DNA of 64,000 nt from assembly GCF_011383005.1 (NCBI RefSeq), contig NZ_CP049935.1, positions 806,001-870,000 on the forward strand. Reading direction: 5' to 3'. The notes beneath the pieces are model-generated. The model had not been told where the DNA came from, ran no database searches, and saw only the letters and a program-made list of their open reading frames with translations. Of this stretch, positions 32,936 to 41,270 are shown piece by piece; positions within the stretch are counted from its first letter, which is position 1; every line of letters starts with the position of its first letter. The translations under genes were made by a program, and so were the position numbers. The stretch comes from Phycicoccus sp. HDW14. Its GTDB lineage: Bacteria; Actinomycetota; Actinomycetes; Actinomycetales; Dermatophilaceae.

Positions 32936-33046
32936 GGTCATGAGTGCCAGTGACAAGCCCCGGCTCGCTGGCCGGCAACCCTCCTCCGCGGTGGGGTGCC
33001 CCGGGTGACGACCTGGTCGGCGCCGCAGTGGCGTCGGCAAGCGCGG
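32936..33046 (+). ncRNA. SAM-IV-type riboswitch
   Basis: The element begins GGTCATGAGTGCCAGTGACA, contains GGCTCGCTGGCCGGCAACC and CCTCCGCGGTGGGGTGCC, and closes with GGGTGACGACC, so that P1 forms from GGTC and GACC. The core GCTGGCCGGCAACCCTCC plus GGTGGGGTGCC matches actinobacterial SAM-IV. The downstream GGTCGGCGCCGCAGTGGCGTC part would form the extra helix and pseudoknot of that class. It lies 48 bases before an aminotransferase gene likely to serve sulphur metabolism. A 7-bp hairpin (33064-33086, CCGAGGG/CCCTCGG), ending 7 bases before the start codon, could mask the ribosome-binding site. Confidence 0.85.
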
Positions 33047-33093
33047 GATCCCGGGACGAACGCCGAGGGTCCTCCGGTCCCTCGGGAGCACCG

Positions 33094-34442
33094 ATGTCCA
33101 CGCACCACGCCACCGTCACGCACCTCGCGCCCGCCCTGACCCGCCGGCTGCCGGCCGTGGTCCGGCCCGACCGGGTGCCCCTGGTCACCGGCGAGCTCGT
33201 CGAGTACGGCCAGCTCGACCACGCCGCCTCGACCCCCGCCCTGGAGTCGGTCGTGCGCGCCGTGGCCACCGCGACCCGCACCTACTCGAGCGTGCACCGC
33301 GGCACCGGATGGCTCAGCCGGGTCACGAGCGCCCACTACGAGGCCGCCCGCGAGGAGGTCGCCCGCTTCGTCGGCGCCCGGGAGGACGACGTCGTCGTGC
33401 TCACCCGGACGACGACGGACGCCACCAACCTGCTGGCCCGGGCCCTGCCCGAGGGCACGCCGGTGCTCGTCTTCGGGTCCGAGCACCACGCCTCGCTGCT
33501 GCCCTGGCCGGCCGCCGACACACACCGGCTGCCCGTCCCCGCCTCGCCCCAGGAGGCGCTGGGACGGCTGGAGTCCGCGCTCGTCGGGCTGACCGACGGC
33601 CCGGCCCCGCTCGTCGTCGTCACCGGCGCCTCGAACGTCACCGGTGAGGTCTGGCCGGTCGAGCAGGTCGTCGAGGTCGCCCGTCGGTACGGGGCCCGGG
33701 TGTTCCTCGACGCCGCCCAGCTGGTCGCCCACCGCCGCGTCGACCTCGCCGCGCTCGGCGCCGACTGGGTCGCCTTCTCGGGCACAAGCTGCACGCGCCG
33801 TTCGGTACCGGCGCCCTCGTGGGCCGCCGCGACTGGCTCGACGCGGCCGACCCGTACCTCGCCGGTGGTGGTGCGAGTGCTGCTGTCTCCGAGGCTGATA
33901 CGACGTGGACGACCGGTGCCGCGCGGCACGAGGGCGGCAGCCCGAACGTCCTCGGCGCGGTGGCCCTCGCGGCGGCCTGCGCGGCCGTCCGCCAGCACCG
34001 CGGGGCCATCGAGGCCTACGAGGAGCGGCTGACGTCCCGGCTCCTCGACGGGCTGCGGGCCGTCCCGGGCGTGCGCACCCACTCGACGTTCGGCGACGCG
34101 CACGACCGCGTGCCGGTCGTCGCGTTCACCGTCGACGGCCTCGACAGCCACCTCGTCGCCGCGGCGCTCAGCGCCGAGCACGGCATCGGGGTGCGCGCCG
34201 GCAAGTTCTGCGCCCACCTGCTCGTCGACGCCCTCCTCGAGCGCGGGGCCGACCCGGCGCACACGACCGCGGTGCGTGCCAGCGCCGGCATCGGCACCAC
34301 CGACGAGCACGTCGAGCGCCTGGTGGCCGCCGTCGCCGACCTCGCCGCACACGGACCGCGGGTCGCCTACCGGCAGGACCCCGCCCGCGGGTGGGAGCCG
34401 GTCGACGACGCCCGGGCCCCGGACGTCGCGCTGCCCTGGTGA
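33094..34442 (+). CDS. Class V PLP aminotransferase, cysteine desulfurase-like (apparent frameshift)
   Basis: 449 residues after repair, ATG 33094. DHAASTPAL and YSSVHRGTGWLS are the SufS/IscS-like N-terminus; GSEHHASLLPW has the PLP-stacking His; VFLDAAQLVAHRRVDL has the PLP Asp and Gln. The frame breaks at 33782-33783, exactly before the Schiff-base Lys; an extra C gives FSGHKLHAPFGTGALVGRR. Further on, WTTGAARHEGGSPN and GVRAGKFCAHLLVD are conserved, the latter with a Cys where sulphurtransfer enzymes carry theirs. The SAM-IV riboswitch upstream suggests a role in methionine/cysteine metabolism, switched off when SAM is plentiful. Confidence 0.88.
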
Positions 34443-34467
34443 GCCGTGACGGCGTCGCGACGAGCCG

Positions 34468-34689
34468 TCAGGACCGGACGAGCCGCAGCGCGCGCCGGGG
34501 GCAGGCCGTGACGGCCTCGCGGGCCAGCGCCCGCTCGTCGTCCGGCACGGGCCCGAGCACCACGGGGTAGCCCCACTCGTCGAGGAGGATGCGCTCGGGC
34601 AGCAGCTCGGCGCAGAGGCCACGGGCCCGGCACTGCGGCCAGTCGACCCGCAGCACCGAGTCGCCGCCCTCGGCCGCCGCCGCGCTCAC
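34468..34689 (-). CDS. Small ferredoxin-like protein
   Basis: 73 residues, GTG 34689, overlapping the NuoF-like stop by four bases. It resembles actinobacterial [3Fe-4S]-type ferredoxins in its order DWPQCRARGLCAELLPERI...WGYPVV...AVTACPRRAL. It retains three Cys (CRARGLC and ACPRRAL); the middle CxxC-type Cys expected between Gly and Cys is not obvious, so the cluster is probably three-Cys. It likely relays electrons with the NuoF-like protein. Last gene of the redox locus. Confidence 0.82.
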   Translation of the reverse strand: MSAAAAEGGDSVLRVDWPQCRARGLCAELLPERILLDEWGYPVVLGPVPDDERALAREAVTACPRRALRLVRS

Positions 34690-35945
34690 GCGACCCTCAC
34701 CCGGGAGGAGGCGCGGCATCCGCACGCGCCGTCGAGGTGGGCCTCGACGTGGTCGCCGAGGGTGGTCAGCAGCGAGCGGACGAGGCGTGACGTGCCGTCC
34801 GGGTGCGCACAGGCGCCCCGACCGGTGACCAGCCCGGTCAGCTGTCCGATGCGGCGCCGGGTGTCCGCCCGCTGGGCCAGCCCGCGCACCTCCTCGGCGA
34901 GCGCGGGGAGGCCGTTGCGGCAGGGGCCGCAGCGCCCGGCGGTCTCGTCGGCGAGGTAGCTCGTCCACTGGGCGGTGCGCGCCACCGGGCACGAGCCGTC
35001 GGCGAGCGAGACGACCGCCCCGGCGCCGAGGGAGGCTCCGAGCGGGCGGAGGTGGGCCTGGGACCACGCGAGGCCACGCAGGTCGCGGGGGTGCAGCCAG
35101 GCGCCGTGGAACCCGCCGACGAGCAGCGGCGCACGCAGGGCGGCGGGCACCAGCACGTCGGTGGCGAGGTCGCCGTGCGCGACCTCGACGACCGTCGCGA
35201 GGTCGATGCGACCCCGGTCGTCCGGCGGCTGGGTCAGGGTGAGCAGCATCGTGCCGGGCTCGTCGGCGGTGCCCCGGGCGCCGTACCGTGCGGCGCCGAG
35301 GTGGGCCAGGGCGGCGAGGTGGGCGAAGGACTCGGCGTTGGACAGCAGGGTGGGGCGGCCGCGGTGCCCCTCCATCGCCTCGGGCACCCAGGCCGTCACC
35401 GGGAGGCCCGGCCGGCCGGCCATCAGCTCGAGCACCGCCCGGGCCTGGCCGGCGACGAACCGGCCCTCGGCCTCGTGCGTGCTCCACGCGAGGTTCCCGC
35501 CCCGCTCGGCGACGGCCGCGGCGACCGACCGCCCGCTCAGCGGACGGTCCTCGGAGGTGACGACGTGCACCCGGCGTGCGCCGAGGGCCCGGGCGGCGAG
35601 CTCGGCACCGTCGAGCACGAGGTGGGGGGCGACGGCGAGCAGCGCCTCGTCCTTGGCGCTGGCCGGCTCGCCCTCGGCGGCGTTGACGACGACCACGGGC
35701 CGCTTCGACGGAACCCGCCCCCGGTGCGACGCGACGGTGCGCAGCTTGCGCCCGAGCGGGAAGCCGGCGCCGCCGCGGCCGCGCACGGCGGCGGACTCGG
35801 CGAGGTCGACGAGCAGCGCGAGCTCGGTGCGGGGCAGCTCGCCGAACCGGGCGCGGTGCGCGGCGAGCGTCGGACCGTCGTCGACCCCGGAGAGCAGCAG
35901 GGGTCCGCGGCGGACCTCGAGCCGGGCCGGGGGCAGGATGGTCAT
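34686..35945 (-). CDS. NuoF-like NAD(P)H/FMN flavoprotein with Fe-S binding region
   Basis: 419 residues, ATG 35945. RGRGGAGFPLGRKL (FMN/NAD loop) and VVVNAAEGEPASAKDEALL match the complex I 51-kDa fold; PTLLSNAESFAHLA and LADGSCP follow. The N3-type cluster region reads AGRCGPCRNG with a later GACAHPDG, so three of the usual four Cys remain; the first is Ala. It is shorter than NuoF and stands alone, without NuoE or NuoG. The likely role is to oxidise NAD(P)H and pass electrons to the adjacent ferredoxin or membrane haem protein. Translationally coupled on both sides. Confidence 0.85.
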   Translation of the reverse strand: MTILPPARLEVRRGPLLLSGVDDGPTLAAHRARFGELPRTELALLVDLAESAAVRGRGGAGFPLGRKLRTVASHRGRVPSKRPVVVVNAAEGEPASAKDEALLAVAPHLVLDGAELAARALGARRVHVVTSEDRPLSGRSVAAAVAERGGNLAWSTHEAEGRFVAGQARAVLELMAGRPGLPVTAWVPEAMEGHRGRPTLLSNAESFAHLAALAHLGAARYGARGTADEPGTMLLTLTQPPDDRGRIDLATVVEVAHGDLATDVLVPAALRAPLLVGGFHGAWLHPRDLRGLAWSQAHLRPLGASLGAGAVVSLADGSCPVARTAQWTSYLADETAGRCGPCRNGLPALAEEVRGLAQRADTRRRIGQLTGLVTGRGACAHPDGTSRLVRSLLTTLGDHVEAHLDGACGCRASSRVRVA

Positions 35946-36544
35946 CGCGAGCCCCCGGCGACGACGCCGACCGACCGCTCGTCGGCGTCCCAGCGCTCGC
36001 GCTCGGCGCGGCGACGGCCCAGGGTGACCCCGATGAGCCGGGAGAGCCCGGCCAGCACGACGACCCCGACGCAGGTCGCGGTGAGCACGACCGACCAGCC
36101 GAGGTCGGCGTCCGTGCCGATGCCGAGCCCGTGCACGACACCCAGCAGCCAGGCCGCGTACGTCGTCAGGTGCACGAGGAACCAGAGCCGGTGCGGCAGA
36201 CGGGCCCTCGCGAGCGACGTCGCGACGACGACGACCGTGAGGTCGAGGGCCACGGTGCCGAGCCCGAGCCACAGCGGCTCGTACGTCGACCCGAACGGCA
36301 CGACCGTCTGCCACCACCGGATGTCGACGTACTCGTCGACGACCGCGACGAGGGCGTGGGCGAGCAGGAGCAGCACGGAGAGCGACGCCAGCGCGCGGTG
36401 CAGCCCCTGGGTGACGAAGCGCGGCCACCAGCGGCTGACGCCACGGCCGGTCGCGAGCACCCCGAGCACGACGGTCAGGGTGAACACGACGACGAGCACG
36501 ACGCCCGTCCCGCGGTTGAGGTACCAGAGCAGGGGGGAGGTCAC
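35942..36544 (-). CDS. Ferric-reductase-like transmembrane haem protein
   Basis: 200 residues, GTG 36544. Five or six helices, with His in QGLHRALASL, LLLLAHALVAV, LWFLVHLTTYA and LLGVVHGLGIG. The four His in two helix pairs match the bis-haem b site of the ferric reductase-like domain (FRE/MsrQ type). It lacks FAD and NAD domains, which would be supplied by the NuoF-like partner. It overlaps ApbE upstream and the NuoF-like gene downstream by four bases each. The proposed task is moving electrons across the membrane to an external flavin. Confidence 0.8.
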   Translation of the reverse strand: MTSPLLWYLNRGTGVVLVVVFTLTVVLGVLATGRGVSRWWPRFVTQGLHRALASLSVLLLLAHALVAVVDEYVDIRWWQTVVPFGSTYEPLWLGLGTVALDLTVVVVATSLARARLPHRLWFLVHLTTYAAWLLGVVHGLGIGTDADLGWSVVLTATCVGVVVLAGLSRLIGVTLGRRRAERERWDADERSVGVVAGGSR

Positions 36545-37512
36545 GATGACTCCTCGGTCTCGGCGGCGTCCCACGCCAGGGTGGTGCTGACCCGGCCGTC
36601 GTGCGCGACGAGCCGGGCGGCGACGCCTCGCGCGGTGAGCCAGGGGAGGGCCGCGGTCCCGAGCACCACGGACGCCGTGGACGCGGTGTTGGCGGCGACG
36701 GCGGTGTGCCCCAGGGCGGTCACGGTGCGCCAGGGTCCGTCGACGGGGCCGCCGGTGCGGGGGTCGACGAGGTGGGTCCACTGGCGGCCACCCCGGCGCC
36801 AGCGACGGGCCGAGACGCTCGAGGTGGCGATGCCCCCGGCCCCGACGACGACCGTCAGCGAGTCCCAACCGGCCTCGAGGTCGGCGAGGCTGTGGCCGAG
36901 TCGGACCGGCTGCCGGGACACGTCGTGGCCGTCGGGCGCGGCGACCCGGACGTCGCCGCCCACGCTGACGAGCACCGGCACGGAGAGCTCCTCGACGACG
37001 GCCAGCGCCGCGAGGTCGGCGGCGAAGGCCTTGCCGGTCGCCCCGAGGTCGAGGTCGGCGCCGGGCGGTGCGGTGACGGTCGAGTCGTCGACGACGACGT
37101 CGCGCCATGAGCCGCGTCGCGTCGGAAGGGCTGCGGGAGAGGGGTCCTCGCTCGGCACGAGGGCGTAGGTGCGGTCGTAGCCGGCCCCGCTGAGCACGGC
37201 GCCCAGGGTCGGGTCGACGAGGCCGTCGGTCTCGCGGGCGGCCTCGAGGGCCACGCGCACGGCACCGACGAGAACGGGGGAGACGAGCACCGGGTGGCCG
37301 GCGCTCGCGGTGACCAGCGCCAGGTCGCTGTCGTCGCGGAAGCGGCTGCACGCGGCATCCACCTCGTCGAGGACGCCCGAGACCAGCTCGACCGCCGCCG
37401 CCAGGGCGGACGGTTCGGTGCGCAGGTCGACGTAGGTGCCGAGCGCCCGCCAGGAGGCGGCGCCGTGCTCGGGGTGCAGCCGGACCCCCTCGACACCGGC
37501 CACCGAGGTCAT
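36541..37512 (-). CDS. apbE: ApbE family FAD:protein FMN transferase
   Basis: 323 residues if started at ATG 37512, where an ATGA overlap with an alternative upstream stop suggests a start. LGTYVDLRT, VLDEVDAACSRFRDDSDLAL (where the family has the SxxS/N segment), DPTLGAVLSGAGYDRTY, LDLGATGKAFAADLAA, VLVSVGGDVRVAAPDG and WTHLVDPRTGGPVDGPW with AANTASTASVVLG are ApbE landmarks. ApbE attaches FMN to Thr/Ser of secreted flavoproteins using FAD. No FMN-binding domain protein with its Dxx(S/T)GAT target is visible in the window. As sequenced, the frame is also open upstream to GTG 37956. Confidence 0.88.
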   Translation of the reverse strand: MTSVAGVEGVRLHPEHGAASWRALGTYVDLRTEPSALAAAVELVSGVLDEVDAACSRFRDDSDLALVTASAGHPVLVSPVLVGAVRVALEAARETDGLVDPTLGAVLSGAGYDRTYALVPSEDPSPAALPTRRGSWRDVVVDDSTVTAPPGADLDLGATGKAFAADLAALAVVEELSVPVLVSVGGDVRVAAPDGHDVSRQPVRLGHSLADLEAGWDSLTVVVGAGGIATSSVSARRWRRGGRQWTHLVDPRTGGPVDGPWRTVTALGHTAVAANTASTASVVLGTAALPWLTARGVAARLVAHDGRVSTTLAWDAAETEESS

Positions 37513-37956
37513 GACCCGGTGCTCGGCGGGGGCGGCGGCGGGGCGGGGGCGGCGGCGCGGACTTGGTGGAGCCGCCCCGCCACCCGAGGAGGACCCACCG
37601 CCGGACGAGCCGCCGGAGGACCACGACGACCCGCCGCCGACGCGGGCCGAGCCGGCGCCGGACGCCCGGACGACGACCTTGGGGCCCACGACGGTGCGGG
37701 TCCTGCGGGCCTTGGTGACGACGGCGGGGTGCGCGGCCGCCCAGGCGACGAGCTTGTCGTGGTAGGCGCGGGCGGCCCGGGCGTCGGCGTCGGCCTTGAC
37801 GCGGGCCTTGGTGGCGTCCTCGCGGGCGCTCTCGCGCGCCACGGCGGCGGTCGCGGCGCCGGTGGCCGTGACGGCCGCCGCGGCGAGGGCGCCGCTGAGG
37901 ACGGTGAGGAGCACGCGCGAGCGGTCGCGCTGGCCTCGGGTGAGCAGGGGTTTCAC
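37513..37956 (-). CDS. Membrane-anchored Ser/Gly-rich protein or N-terminal extension of ApbE
   Basis: GTG 37956 stands behind AGGAGA. The segment has one signal or anchor helix (VLLTVLSGALAAAAVTATG), a charged stretch (ESAREDATKARVKADADARAARAYHDKL), then a Ser/Gly-rich linker and a Pro/Arg-rich run leading in frame into ApbE. In the neighbouring frame the last part reads PPPPPSTGS followed by a stop that overlaps the ApbE ATG. Given the base losses elsewhere, a separate small secreted protein is as likely as a true fusion. No FMN-binding motif is seen. Confidence 0.6.
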
Positions 37957-38170
37957 CGGGGTCTCCTGGGTGGACGGGGTGGTCGACTGGACACCACGGT
38001 GCCCCGCGGCCCGACAAGGCCGCGTCATCCCCGTGTTAAGGACACGTCATGCCCCGGGCCGGCCGAGGTCCTTCACGCTGTTCTTAACCACCTCTTATCG
38101 GATGCACGACCTGCCCTTGACCTCCGTGCCCGCACGCTGGTGCTCCCTGCACCTCGTCCACGGAGGCCCC
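37957..38170. promoter_or_regulatory. Divergent regulatory region of the redox locus
   Basis: 214 bases separate the minus-strand redox operon from the plus-strand acidic protein gene. It is locally AT-richer than its surroundings (CCGTGTTAAGGACACG, CTGTTCTTAACCACCTCTTA near 38031-38098), with two TTAA-containing motifs about 50 bases apart that could be response-regulator sites. No promoter is assigned with confidence. Confidence 0.45.
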
Positions 38171-38578
38171 GTGTCCCTCTCGAGCACCATCGCCACCGGC
38201 ACCCTCGTCGGCAGCCTCCTGGCCGTCGGCGTGTACGCCACCACCGGCCCGCCCGACCGGGCGGCCACGACCGTCCCCGTCGCCCCGACGTTCGCGCCGG
38301 TGCCGACGCCGACGGTCACCCACCTCGCCGGCTGCCGCGCCCCCGCGAAGCTGGAGCACGGCGTCTGCGTCACGCACGAGCCGGGCCCGGTCGTCGTCCT
38401 GCCGGCGGCGCCCCGCAGCAGCGGCACCGGCACGTCGAGCTCGGGCCGCAGCCGGCCCGCGACGAAGGCGCCGACGAGCGACCCGGTGGCCGGCGACGAC
38501 CACGAGGACGACGAGTCCGACGAGCCCGAGGACCACGACGGTGACGAGGACCACGGCGGGGACCACGAGGACGACTGA
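38171..38578 (+). CDS. Secreted or anchored protein with Asp/Glu/His-rich C-terminal tail
   Basis: 135 residues from GTG 38171, preceded by GGAGG at the right distance. It has an N-terminal hydrophobic segment (IATGTLVGSLLAVGVYATTG), a Pro/Thr/Val stretch, a small CRAPAKLEHGVC segment that could form a disulphide, a Ser/Arg linker, and a very acidic end: 30 residues of Asp, Glu, His and Gly. Such a tail could bind metal ions. No homologue is recognised. It sits between the redox operon and the two-component genes. Confidence 0.65.
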   Translation: MSLSSTIATGTLVGSLLAVGVYATTGPPDRAATTVPVAPTFAPVPTPTVTHLAGCRAPAKLEHGVCVTHEPGPVVVLPAAPRSSGTGTSSSGRSRPATKAPTSDPVAGDDHEDDESDEPEDHDGDEDHGGDHEDD

Positions 38579-38585
38579 GCCCCGG

Positions 38586-39875
38586 TCAGCCGGTGTGCGT
38601 GGTGGGCAGGGCCACCCGCACGGCGAGCCCCCCGAGGTTCGAGCGCCCGAGCTCCACCCCGCCGCCGGCGCTCTCGGCGAGCCGGTGGACGATCGCCAGC
38701 CCCAGTCCCGTCGAGCCCCGGGCGCTGTGACCGCGTCCGCGCCACGGCAGGGTCATGCCCGGGCCCGCGTCCTCGACGAGCAGCACCGCGTCGTCGCCGT
38801 CGGGCGTCACCGACACCTGGATGTCCGCACCCTCCGGCGTGTGGGCGAACACGTTGTCCAGCACCGTGTCCAGCAGCTCCCCGAGCGCCTCGGCCGAGAG
38901 GGCGACCGGGGGCGTCGTGCTGTCGACGTGCAGGTCGAGGTCGCGTCCCTGGTCCTCGGCGAGGGGACGCCAGAAGTCGACCCGCTCGGCGACGACCGCG
39001 CCCGGGGCGGTGTGCGCCGGCAGCTCGGTCGCGACCGTGCGGCGGGCCTCGCGCACGACGTCGTCGATGCTGCGCTGGAGGTGGTCGACGTGCTCGCGGA
39101 GCCGTTCCGCGACCTCGGGGTCGTCGACGAGGTCGGTGTCGAGCCGCAGGGCCGTGACGGGGGTGCGCAGCCGGTGCCCGAGGTCGGCGACGTTCTCGCG
39201 CTCGGCCTCGACGAGGCCGTGGATGCGGTCGGCGAGGGCGTTGAGCGCCCGGCCCAGCTCGGCGGTCTCGGGCGGTCCACCGGGCACGGCCCGCGCCGAC
39301 GCGTCGCCCTCGCGCAGCCGGTGGGCGACCTCGGCGACCTCTCTGACGGGCACGGTGACGCGCCGTCCGAGGTTCCAGGCCGCGGCGACCGAGACGCCGA
39401 CCAGGCCCAGGCCCAGCAGCCCGATGGTCAGCCAGGCCCGCGGCACGCCGGCGCGCAGCTCGTCGTCCGTGACGCTCGCGACGACGACCTCGAGGCCCTC
39501 GGCGGTGGCCACGGGGACGAGGGCGTCGAGGCCGCCCGCGCGGCGCACGGTGAAGGCCTCCTGGTCGCGCCGGGCCCGCTCGACGGCGGCGAGCGTGTGC
39601 GCCTCGAGGAGCGGTGCGCCGCCGAGCAGGCTGCCGTCGGGCTCGACGACGGAGACCGCCGGCCCCTGCGACGACAGCTCGTTGACGGTGCGCTCGAGCA
39701 CCTCGTGGTCGGAGAGGGTCGCGGTGAACCGGGCCACGCTCTGCGCCTGGTCGCGGGCGCGGGTGGTCGCCCGGTCGCTCGCGAGGTTGGCGACGAGGAA
39801 GCACAGGGGCAGCACGAAGGCCACGACGACGGCCGAGGTGGTCGCCGCGACGAGCCAGGCGATGCGGCGGGTCAT
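38586..39875 (-). CDS. Two-component sensor histidine kinase
   Basis: 429 residues, ATG 39875, overlapping the response regulator stop. Two membrane helices (VVVAFVLPLCFLVANLA and the one at GLLGLGLVGVSVAAAW) flank a ~130-residue extracellular sensor. HAMP follows, then the H box DLGHRLRTPVTALRLD (phospho-His in GHRLRTP), N box LDTVLDNVFAHT, and G boxes VEDAGPGM and STGLGLAIVHRL. It probably responds to an envelope or redox signal and regulates the adjacent locus, by position only. Confidence 0.92.
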   Translation of the reverse strand: MTRRIAWLVAATTSAVVVAFVLPLCFLVANLASDRATTRARDQAQSVARFTATLSDHEVLERTVNELSSQGPAVSVVEPDGSLLGGAPLLEAHTLAAVERARRDQEAFTVRRAGGLDALVPVATAEGLEVVVASVTDDELRAGVPRAWLTIGLLGLGLVGVSVAAAWNLGRRVTVPVREVAEVAHRLREGDASARAVPGGPPETAELGRALNALADRIHGLVEAERENVADLGHRLRTPVTALRLDTDLVDDPEVAERLREHVDHLQRSIDDVVREARRTVATELPAHTAPGAVVAERVDFWRPLAEDQGRDLDLHVDSTTPPVALSAEALGELLDTVLDNVFAHTPEGADIQVSVTPDGDDAVLLVEDAGPGMTLPWRGRGHSARGSTGLGLAIVHRLAESAGGGVELGRSNLGGLAVRVALPTTHTG

Positions 39876-40618
39876 CCGGACGCGTCGTCGTCGGGGTCGG
39901 GTCGGGTGGCGTCGGGGTCGGCAGCGTCGGTGGCGGGGGCGGTGAGCCGGACGCCCACGCCGCGCACGCTGTGCAGGTAGACCGGGGCGGCCGCGCTCTC
40001 GCCGAGCTTGCGCCGCAGCCACGACAGGTGGACGTCGACCGTGCGCTCGCCGCCGCCGTACGGCTGGTTCCACACGTCGGCGAGCACGTCGCGCTTGCTG
40101 ACCACCTCGCCCTCGTGCTGGACGAGGTAGGCGAGCAGGTCGAACTCCCGGCGCGAGAGGTCGAGCACCCGGCCGTGCAGGGCGGCCTCGCGCGCCGTGG
40201 GGTCGACGGTCAGCCCGCCGACGGTCATCGGCTCGAGGGGTCCGTCGGTTCCGCTGCGGCGCAGCACGGCCCGCATCCGGGCCTCGAGCTGGGCGGTACC
40301 GAAGGGTTTGACGACGTAGTCGTCGGCGCCGGCGTCGAGGGCCTTGACGACCGAGGGGTCGTCGTCGCGCGCGGTGATGACGATGACCGGTGTGTCGCGC
40401 ACCGCCCGGAGCATGCTGAGGACGCTGTGGCCGTCGAGGTCCGGGAGGCCGAGGTCGAGCAGCACGAGGTCGGGACCGCCGTCGAGGGCCTGCCGCAGCC
40501 CGTCGAGGCCGTTGGGCGCGCTGGTGACGGCATGGCCCCGGTCGCTCAGGGAGCGGATGAGGGAGGACCGGATCGCCGGGTCGTCCTCGATGACCAGCAC
40601 GTGTGCCACAGTGGTCAC
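39872..40618 (-). CDS. OmpR/PhoB-type response regulator
   Basis: 248 residues from GTG 40618, or 245 from GTG 40609. The receiver domain has VLVIEDDPAIRSS, LVLLDLGLPDLDGHSV with the phospho-accepting Asp, VITARDDD and DYVVKPFGTAQLEARM. The winged helix has DLSRREFDLLAYLVQHEGEVVSKRDVL and RTVDVHLSWLRRKLGE. Partner of the downstream kinase (ATGA overlap). The gene upstream is divergent. Confidence 0.93.
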   Translation of the reverse strand: MTTVAHVLVIEDDPAIRSSLIRSLSDRGHAVTSAPNGLDGLRQALDGGPDLVLLDLGLPDLDGHSVLSMLRAVRDTPVIVITARDDDPSVVKALDAGADDYVVKPFGTAQLEARMRAVLRRSGTDGPLEPMTVGGLTVDPTAREAALHGRVLDLSRREFDLLAYLVQHEGEVVSKRDVLADVWNQPYGGGERTVDVHLSWLRRKLGESAAAPVYLHSVRGVGVRLTAPATDAADPDATRPDPDDDASG

Positions 40619-40635
40619 GCTAGAGCAGGCAGGGG

Positions 40636-41232
40636 GTGGGACGCGTGACGCCGCGACGAGGCACACTCCTCGGTCTCGTGCTCGGCTGGCTCGCGGTCGT
40701 CGTCGTCGTGGGTGGGCTGACCTTCACGGTCGTCTCCCAGGCGGGCAGCGGGGTCGGGCAGGCCTCCGCGATGCGCACCGTCGCCGCCGCCCCCGTGGCC
40801 ACGACCTCCTCCTCGGCGCCGGCGAGCCCGGACCCCGACGACGACCCGGAGACCCCCTCCTCGACCCCGAAGCCGACGAAGCGCCCCACCGACGACCCGC
40901 CGCCGGCCACCTCGACGCCCGACCCCCCGTCGACGCGCACCCGGTCGTTCACGACCGTGGGCGGCACGGTCGTCGCCGGGTGCACCGGCTCGCGCATCGA
41001 GGCCGAGTCGATCACCGTGCGCGACGGCTGGCGCTTCGAGGACGAGCGGGAGTCCAGCAAGCTCGAGATCCACTTCTCGCGCAGCGGGTCCGGGCGCGAG
41101 GACGCCTCCAGCGAGGATGACGCGTCGGCGGTGGCCGCCGGTGCCACCGCGGGCACCACCGTCGAGGAAGAGGGCGAGGTCGAGCTCGTGCTCTTCTGCG
41201 CCGACGGCGTGCCGACGCGGGGCAGCGAGTAG
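40636..41232 (+). CDS. Single-pass membrane protein with extracellular domain
   Basis: 198 residues from ATG 40636 (GTG 40645 also possible). One anchor helix (LLGLVLGWLAVVVVVGGLTF), then a Pro/Thr/Asp linker of ~60 residues and a small extracellular domain with GCTGSRIEAESITVRDGWRFED and a later LFCADG, whose Cys pair could be disulphide-bonded. A Ser/Gly/Glu-rich insertion divides the domain. Function unknown; transcribed divergently from the two-component pair, which suggests, but does not show, joint control. Confidence 0.75.
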   Translation: MGRVTPRRGTLLGLVLGWLAVVVVVGGLTFTVVSQAGSGVGQASAMRTVAAAPVATTSSSAPASPDPDDDPETPSSTPKPTKRPTDDPPPATSTPDPPSTRTRSFTTVGGTVVAGCTGSRIEAESITVRDGWRFEDERESSKLEIHFSRSGSGREDASSEDDASAVAAGATAGTTVEEEGEVELVLFCADGVPTRGSE

Positions 41233-41270
41233 GCCGGGCCACCCCGCCGGCGGGCCACTAGCCTTCGGGG

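Noticed and set aside
37513..37956. FMN-binding domain protein as the ApbE target
   Set aside because: No Dxx(S/T)GAT motif or FMN-binding fold is visible in the segment.
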